A stretch of DNA of 27,437 nucleotides from a virus. Both the position numbers and the translations under genes were made by a program. The DNA lies in IMG/VR virus record IMGVR_UViG_3300032053_000416, positions 1-27,437 of that record; one strand, given 5' to 3'. Below are positions 24,708 through 27,437 of the stretch, one piece after another. The stretch's first letter is position 1. Every line of letters starts with the position of its first letter. The notes beneath the pieces are model-generated. The model ran no database searches and was not told the origin of the DNA. It saw nothing but the letters and a program-made list of their open reading frames with translations.

Positions 24708-25105
24708 GACAGATTAGAATGGTTTTAGTTTTGATTATTTTATGTCTGGTTATGTTCACTGCCTGCAACTTCGCCCGTGGGGTGTGGAACGGCATTACCG
24801 GACAGGAAACCGACAGCACCAAGGCGGCTCAGCAGATTAACGGGGCGGCCGACAGTGCCATCAGCGACGCCAAGGCGACCGGAAAGATTGACACGGAAAA
24901 GATACTCGCTCTTGTCCAGATGATGCAGGACTACCAGACCAAGGCCGAGAGTGAAAAACCGGACTATCTTGAACTGTTCGGGGCGATGGTAGGCATCGGC
25001 ATCGGGACATATCTCGGCACGCGGAAGGTCAGGACATCCAAGATAGGGGCAATGATAAACAGTATCATATCCTTGGGTGGCAAGTCCGAGCCGAAGAAAG
25101 TATAA
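24704..25105 (+). CDS. Putative lipoprotein at end of late operon
   Basis: The 133-aa protein has a lipoprotein-type signal: basic start MRQIRM, hydrophobic core LVLIILCLVM and Cys21 in FTAC (the -3 residue Phe is less usual than Leu). A helical mature region follows (QQINGAADSAISDAKATG), then a Gly-rich hydrophobic segment LFGAMVGIGIGTYLG. SD AAAGGGAGGTGAT matches 16S rRNA closely. Roles that fit are an outer-membrane spanin-like protein, or a membrane-anchored superinfection exclusion lipoprotein; the first is favoured by position next to membrane proteins. Confidence 0.6.
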   Translation: MRQIRMVLVLIILCLVMFTACNFARGVWNGITGQETDSTKAAQQINGAADSAISDAKATGKIDTEKILALVQMMQDYQTKAESEKPDYLELFGAMVGIGIGTYLGTRKVRTSKIGAMINSIISLGGKSEPKKV

Positions 25106-25110
25106 TTAAT

Positions 25111-25180
25111 AAGGGGCCTTTCTTGCCTTGCTTTTTTGTTGAGGCAGGTATTATAGAATACCTGCCTCGCCCCCTTTTTC
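25111..25180 (+). terminator. Strong terminator closing the late operon
   Basis: A perfect 12-bp stem GAGGCAGGTATT (25141-25152)/AATACCTGCCTC (25157-25168) with loop ATAG is followed by GCCCCCTTTTTC. An outer arm AAGGGGC (25111-25117) can pair with GCCCCCTT (25169-25176). A T-run (CTTTTTTGTT) also precedes the stem, so it may also stop transcription from the other side. Confidence 0.8.
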
Positions 25181-25208
25181 TTGACTTATATTTTTGTAAT
25201 GCTATAAT
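25181..25208 (+). promoter_or_regulatory. Sigma70-like promoter 1
   Basis: TTGACT (25181-25186), 16-bp spacer, TATAAT (25203-25208), directly after the late terminator. Predicted start near 25215. No start codon with SD follows before the second promoter, so it probably adds to transcription of the downstream region or makes a short leader RNA. Confidence 0.55.
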
Positions 25209-25324
25209 AATTTTAAGTTTTATGATTAATTTCTAATTTCCCCGTTTTCCGAAACCCCCTTATAACTCATCCAAACCTACCCCAAACCCCTATAAAATAT
25301 ATTTGCATAAATTTTATATTTTTC
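25209..25324. other. AT-rich intergenic segment with four C-tracts
   Basis: No gene is seen between the two promoters. The segment is AT-rich but contains four runs of 4-5 C (25240-25243, 25255-25259, 25280-25283, 25287-25290), the last two as CCCCAAACCCC. On the minus strand these are G-runs. This could bind a regulator or form a loose G-quadruplex; nothing proves either. Confidence 0.35.
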
Positions 25325-25353
25325 TTGACAAAATTAAATAAATAGTGTATATT
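25325..25353 (+). promoter_or_regulatory. Sigma70-like promoter 2 (near consensus)
   Basis: TTGACA (25325-25330), 17-bp AT-rich spacer, TATATT (25348-25353), with an A/T-rich upstream region (AATTTTATATTTTTC) that may act as an UP element. The predicted start, 25360 or 25361, coincides with the first base of the crossed-stem RNA. This is the best promoter in the window. Confidence 0.72.
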
Positions 25354-25359
25354 ATATGC

Positions 25360-25465
25360 AGATGACGAGGATAAAATTAAGTAATAATAACAAGGCAAGC
25401 CGGAGTCCTACCGGAGTCCGCGCATCTGCGGACAGACTCGTCATCTCTCCGGCTTGCTTATTTTC
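25360..25465 (+). ncRNA. Structured RNA with crossing stems (pseudoknot), small RNA or leader
   Basis: Stem A: AGATGACGAG (25360-25369) pairs perfectly with CTCGTCATCT (25437-25446). Stem B: GCAAGCCGGAG (25395-25405) pairs perfectly with CTCCGGCTTGC (25447-25457). The order A-B-A'-B' is that of an H-type pseudoknot with the stems directly adjacent, or of two exclusive folds. Hairpin C (GTCCGC 25416-25421 / GCGGAC 25428-25433) sits in between. Loop one (25370-25394) is A/T-rich. After B' comes TTATTTTCCCCC, a possible terminator tail. The direct repeat CCGGAGTCC occurs twice (25400-25408, 25411-25419). The RNA begins at the predicted start of promoter 2. It may be a free small RNA or a regulatory leader of the gene at 25487. 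I do not recognise a known family. Confidence 0.55.
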
Positions 25466-25486
25466 CCCCGATGGGAGGAGGGTAGT

Positions 25487-25648
25487 ATGAATAAGGCGCA
25501 GAGAAAGAGCAAGTATGCGATATGGAATAGAGGCCAGTTGGTGCCTGCTTATACCCGCTGGGTGCCGGGGGCTATCCCGCTGGCATCAAGGACGGCGGAG
25601 GAGAGGCGGCTTAGATTACGATATTACCGGCCTAAGGGGACGTATTAG
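25487..25648 (+). CDS. 53-aa basic protein, function unknown
   Basis: The ATG follows a strong SD (GGGAGGAGGG) by 5-7 bases. The product is rich in Arg, Lys, Tyr and Trp (MNKAQRKSKYAIWNRGQLV..., ending in RLRLRYYRPKGTY) and resembles a small nucleic-acid-binding protein by charge only. It is the first gene after promoter 2 and the structured RNA, which may regulate it. An upstream in-frame TTG at 25454 lies within stem B' and is unlikely to be the start. Confidence 0.6.
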   Translation: MNKAQRKSKYAIWNRGQLVPAYTRWVPGAIPLASRTAEERRLRLRYYRPKGTY

Positions 25649-25669
25649 GGTTAGTATCTGATTAACTCT

Positions 25670-25802
25670 ACGCCCTGCAACGGGGGGCGTTAGTAAATAG
25701 GGCCCGGCGTCGTTGACCGGGCCCCGCCCCGCATAACGCCCTGCAACGGGGGGCGTTAGTATAATAGGGCCCGGCGTCGTTGACCGGGCCCCGCCCCGCA
25801 TA
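25670..25802 (+). repeat. Tandem duplicate of a GC-rich double-hairpin unit
   Basis: Two nearly identical units, 66 bp (25670-25735) and 67 bp (25736-25802), differ by a single inserted T (TTAGTAAATAG versus TTAGTATAATAG). Each carries hairpin one, ACGCCC/GGGCGT around a 9-base loop, and hairpin two, GGGCCCGG/CCGGGCCC around CGTCGTTGA (25700-25707 with 25717-25724 in unit one). No T-run follows. They resemble REP-type palindromes or a repeated RNA element and stand out as a GC island in an AT-rich region. The region from 25649 to 25827 has no other gene. Confidence 0.75.
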
Positions 25803-25827
25803 GGGGTTATAAAGGGAGGTGAGTAAG

Positions 25828-25917
25828 ATGAAAGACCTGCAAAAATACCTAACCGAAAAATGCAACCATTTATCGGATTTTGATAATCCAGAATTCGGCG
25901 TTTTATACAACAAGTAA
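25828..25917 (+). CDS. 29-aa ORF with strong SD
   Basis: GGGAGGTGAG precedes the ATG by 6-7 bases, directly after the double-hairpin repeats. The product starts MKDLQKYLTEKCNHLSDFDN and ends PEFGVLYNK; it is polar and not a membrane peptide. It could be a small regulatory protein or a leader peptide for the repeat-protein gene 20 bases downstream. Support is the SD and the operon position only. Confidence 0.42.
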   Translation: MKDLQKYLTEKCNHLSDFDNPEFGVLYNK

Positions 25918-25937
25918 ACCTATAAAGGAGGTAACCA

Positions 25938-26504
25938 ATGAAAAACTGCACAAATAAAAATCATAGCAACTGCACCGGACTAAGTGGCAACTGCTCCAGA
26001 CTAATTGGCAACTGTTCCGGAATATTTGGCAACTGCACCGGACTAAGTGGCAACTGTTCCGGACTATTTGGCGACTGCACCGGAATAATTGGCAACTGCA
26101 CCGGACTATTTGGCGACTGTTCCGGAATAATTGGCGACTGCACCGGAATAATTGGCAACTGCTCCAGACTAATTGGCAACTGTTCCGGACTAATTGGCGA
26201 CTGCACCGGAATAAGTGGCGACTGTTCCGGACTAATTGGCAACTGTTCGCCACTAAGTGGCGACTGCTCCGGACTAAGTGGCAAAATCTCTGCTTGTCTC
26301 TGGATATGGAAATACCCAATTATCAAGATAGAGGGAAAAACAAATATTATCTGCGTTGGTTGTTTGCGTTTTGCGAAAAAACCGGCATACGAAGAGGTTA
26401 AAGCACATTGCACTAAAATAGAATACAAAAAACTAATGATGATTTGGAAGGCGTTAGAAAAGATTTCTGTTATTAATCAAAGGTGTTTTTTCACTTGGCA
26501 ATAA
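25938..26504 (+). CDS. Heptapeptide cysteine-repeat protein with C-terminal unknown domain
   Basis: The 188-aa protein has a short start MKNCTNKNH, then fifteen tandem 7-residue units (residues 10-114) of consensus G(N/D)C(S/T)G(L/I)(I/S/F), then a 74-residue domain with ICVGC, HCTK and a helical end. The repeat puts one Cys, one Asn/Asp and one aliphatic residue at fixed positions, as expected of a beta-solenoid; two units (14 residues) per turn would parallel the 7-residue xxNxVxG repeat of the ryegrass antifreeze protein, or the pentapeptide-repeat fold with longer steps (inference). A ladder of cysteines could bind metal or cross-link. There is no signal peptide. SD AAGGAGGT is near perfect and identical to that of the next gene. 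Function is unknown; I know no characterised homologue. Confidence 0.72.
   Translation: MKNCTNKNHSNCTGLSGNCSRLIGNCSGIFGNCTGLSGNCSGLFGDCTGIIGNCTGLFGDCSGIIGDCTGIIGNCSRLIGNCSGLIGDCTGISGDCSGLIGNCSPLSGDCSGLSGKISACLWIWKYPIIKIEGKTNIICVGCLRFAKKPAYEEVKAHCTKIEYKKLMMIWKALEKISVINQRCFFTWQ
25965..26279 (+). repeat. 15 tandem 21-bp coding repeats
   Basis: Each 21-bp unit follows GGC(A/G)ACTG(C/T)(A/T)CCGGA(C/A)TA(A/T)(G/T)T with few departures (three units have AGA or CCA for GGA). Because 21 is a multiple of three, gain or loss of units keeps the frame. Differences between units fall mainly on amino-acid-changing positions. Confidence 0.9.
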
Positions 26505-26515
26505 GGAGGTAACCA

Positions 26516-26830
26516 ATGCTGATAAACCAATCGTTAGTTAGGAAGATGTTTAAGACGTCCGGACAGCGGACACCCACCGGCTTTGTAAGCTGGCTTAACC
26601 TGATAGTTACCGCCACGGTGGAGCAGGCAGTCAAGATAAGTATCCATAGGCTTGGTAATCCCTGTCTATCCGATGTCAGGGGAGCATCCGCAAGGACGGG
26701 GAATATCATCTATGGCAGGCATCTGGACGAGGCGATAAGGAGACTGGAGAGGGATGGATTGGATGTCAATAGTCCGGGGCTTGCGATGGCGAAGGCCCGG
26801 GAAATAGCGAAGGAGGTAGTCAATGTTTAA
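26516..26830 (+). CDS. Small protein of unknown function, possibly histone-fold-like
   Basis: The 104-aa product has SD AAGGAGGT and a helix-rich pattern: LVRKMFKTSG near the start, a central long helix FVSWLNLIVTATVEQAVKIS, then RTGNIIYGRHLDEAIRRLE. A short-long-short helical arrangement ending with a helix after a T/R-G..I...H...A motif is reminiscent of histone-fold proteins, but the resemblance is weak. It overlaps the downstream 23-aa ORF by 8 bases. Confidence 0.55.
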   Translation: MLINQSLVRKMFKTSGQRTPTGFVSWLNLIVTATVEQAVKISIHRLGNPCLSDVRGASARTGNIIYGRHLDEAIRRLERDGLDVNSPGLAMAKAREIAKEVVNV

Positions 26831-26894
26831 CCTATGCCTTTTGACTTGGTGCTTTCTGTTTATGATTGTAATCAGGGAAATACTGGGGAGATGA
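26823..26894 (+). CDS. 23-aa hydrophobic peptide
   Basis: A tiny ORF with AGGAGGT 5 bases before the ATG overlaps the previous stop and ends just before the SD of the RadC-like gene. The product MFNLCLLTWCFLFMIVIREI (plus LGR) is one membrane helix with a basic end. The SD lies inside the upstream gene, so translation is probably coupled. It might be a membrane toxin-like or regulatory peptide; function unknown. Confidence 0.45.
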   Translation: MFNLCLLTWCFLFMIVIREILGR

Positions 26895-26905
26895 AAGGAG
26901 ATAAT

Positions 26906-27343
26906 ATGTATTATACACAACGACTGGAACTGATGATTGTCAGGGAGAAGACGAGCAATCCCGCCTTTGTCACCTCACCGAAGGAAATCTACCAGTGGGT
27001 GAGGCGGCTGGAGGATAGTGATAGGGAGAAGATGATTGCCATCTATCTTAATGCGGTCAATAAGGTGATAGGATACCATGTTGTCTTTGTCGGCGCGACA
27101 TCGAGTTGCACGGTAAGTCCGCGGGAGATTATCAAGATGGCGATTATGGTTAATGCTACCGCACTGGCGATTGCCCACAACCACCCGTCGGGCCAGGCCG
27201 AGCCAAGCAGGGATGACCGGAGGTTCACGGATGACATGAAGACCGCCTGCAAACTGATGGAAATATCTTTCCTCGACCATCTTGTGGTAGGCGATAAGGG
27301 TTTTTACTCGATAGAACACGAGAGAGGTGAGACTTATGAATAA
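26906..27343 (+). CDS. RadC-type JAB/MPN domain protein
   Basis: The 145-aa product carries the JAMM metal site HNHPSGQAEPSRDD (His91, His93, Asp104) and the family's LDHLVVG and YS.EHE ending. It is the JAB domain of the RadC/UPF0758 family without the N-terminal helix-hairpin-helix part of full-length RadC (normally about 220 aa). Such short RadC proteins are common on phages and mobile elements, often near anti-restriction genes; the biochemical role is not settled. The start at 26906 is chosen because AAAGGAGA precedes it; ATG 26834 would run through the 23-aa ORF and has no SD. Confidence 0.85.
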   Translation: MYYTQRLELMIVREKTSNPAFVTSPKEIYQWVRRLEDSDREKMIAIYLNAVNKVIGYHVVFVGATSSCTVSPREIIKMAIMVNATALAIAHNHPSGQAEPSRDDRRFTDDMKTACKLMEISFLDHLVVGDKGFYSIEHERGETYE

Positions 27344-27353
27344 GGAGGGTAAA

Positions 27354-27437
27354 ATGGGTGAACTAAAGAAGATGACAGAGAACCGCAAGTTTGAGGGCGG
27401 AAGGCTTCTTCTTTCGTCCGGAGTGAGCAAGACGGTT
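27354..27437 (+). CDS. 5' end of an unidentified gene, cut by window end
   Basis: TAAGGAGGG ends 4-5 bases before an ATG, followed by 28 codons to the window end. The visible product starts MGELKKMTENRKFEGGRLLL and continues SSGVSKTV. Too little remains to name it. Its SD overlaps the stop of the RadC-like gene, so it belongs to the same operon. Confidence 0.6.
   Translation, partial: MGELKKMTENRKFEGGRLLLSSGVSKTV

Noticed and set aside
25362-25490. 42-codon ORF with ATG two bases after the predicted transcription start
   Set aside because: No SD is possible, and the same bases form two perfect crossing stems. I favour RNA structure, but leaderless translation is not excluded.
25965-26279. 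CRISPR-like array
   Set aside because: Units are contiguous 21-bp coding repeats with no spacers. The double-hairpin repeat at 25670-25802 has only two adjacent units and no spacer either.
25903-26428. Two minus-strand open frames through the 21-bp repeats, giving Cys/Arg- and Pro/Glu/Gln-rich repeated products
   Set aside because: A repeat whose length is a multiple of three stays open in several frames. Neither has a good SD, whereas the + frame has a near-perfect one.
1-27437. tRNA genes, insertion sequences, integrase or attachment site
   Set aside because: No T-loop-like motif with cloverleaf context, no transposase or recombinase motif, and no direct-repeat att-like pair was noticed by eye; a covariance search would be needed to be sure.

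Overview
The window is a contiguous piece of a tailed-phage (or prophage) genome with siphovirus-type morphogenesis genes. All convincing genes are on the + strand, tightly packed, often with ATGA stop/start overlaps and strong Shine-Dalgarno sites (GGAGG/AAGGAGGT). Terminase, most of the portal region, integrase and replication genes are not in view. The host is not identifiable from sequence alone. It is probably a bacterium, because sigma70-like promoters (TTGACA-17-TATATT) and canonical SD sites are present. Tail-tip genes in lambda order and heptosyltransferase-like genes lean towards a Gram-negative-type cell. Codon use is distinctive, with heavy use of ATA (Ile) and AGG/AGA (Arg).

Layout. 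1-5571 is the head and connector module: MuF-like C-terminus, HK97-type prohead protease, major capsid protein with a downstream terminator, gp6-like connector carrying an inserted beta-rich domain, a tiny membrane protein, gp10-like protein, an M-like protein and a small beta protein. 5573-10189 is a cargo cassette inside the late operon: two GT9-like glycosyltransferases, one GT-B-like glycosyltransferase, two SAM methyltransferases and a possible 42-aa overlapping basic protein. 10191-19584 is the tail: terminator protein, small charged protein, tube protein, a tail assembly chaperone pair joined by a -1 frameshift signal, tape measure, then M-, L-, K- and J-like tip proteins. 19628-24201 holds fibre and receptor-binding genes, part of them clearly more AT-rich, plus a degenerate phosphatase-like protein. 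24237-25105 is a probable lysis/membrane cassette (XhlA-like protein, small membrane protein, lipoprotein) without a recognisable endolysin.

25106-27437 is a different kind of region. A strong terminator closes the late operon, then come two good promoters. The second starts transcription almost exactly at the first base of a ~100-nt RNA whose two long stems cross each other (pseudoknot topology). It is followed by a 53-aa basic protein, a tandem duplication of a GC-rich double hairpin, a 29-aa ORF, a protein with fifteen 7-residue cysteine repeats, a small unknown protein, a 23-aa hydrophobic peptide, a RadC-type JAB protein and a gene cut by the window end.

The observations I consider most worth checking are the crossed-stem RNA with its own promoter (25325-25465), the heptapeptide cysteine-repeat protein whose repeats vary at amino-acid-changing sites but hardly at silent ones (25938-26504), the frameshift signal leading into a DnaJ-like zinc-finger motif (12144-12527), and the glycosylation/methylation cassette in the virion operon.
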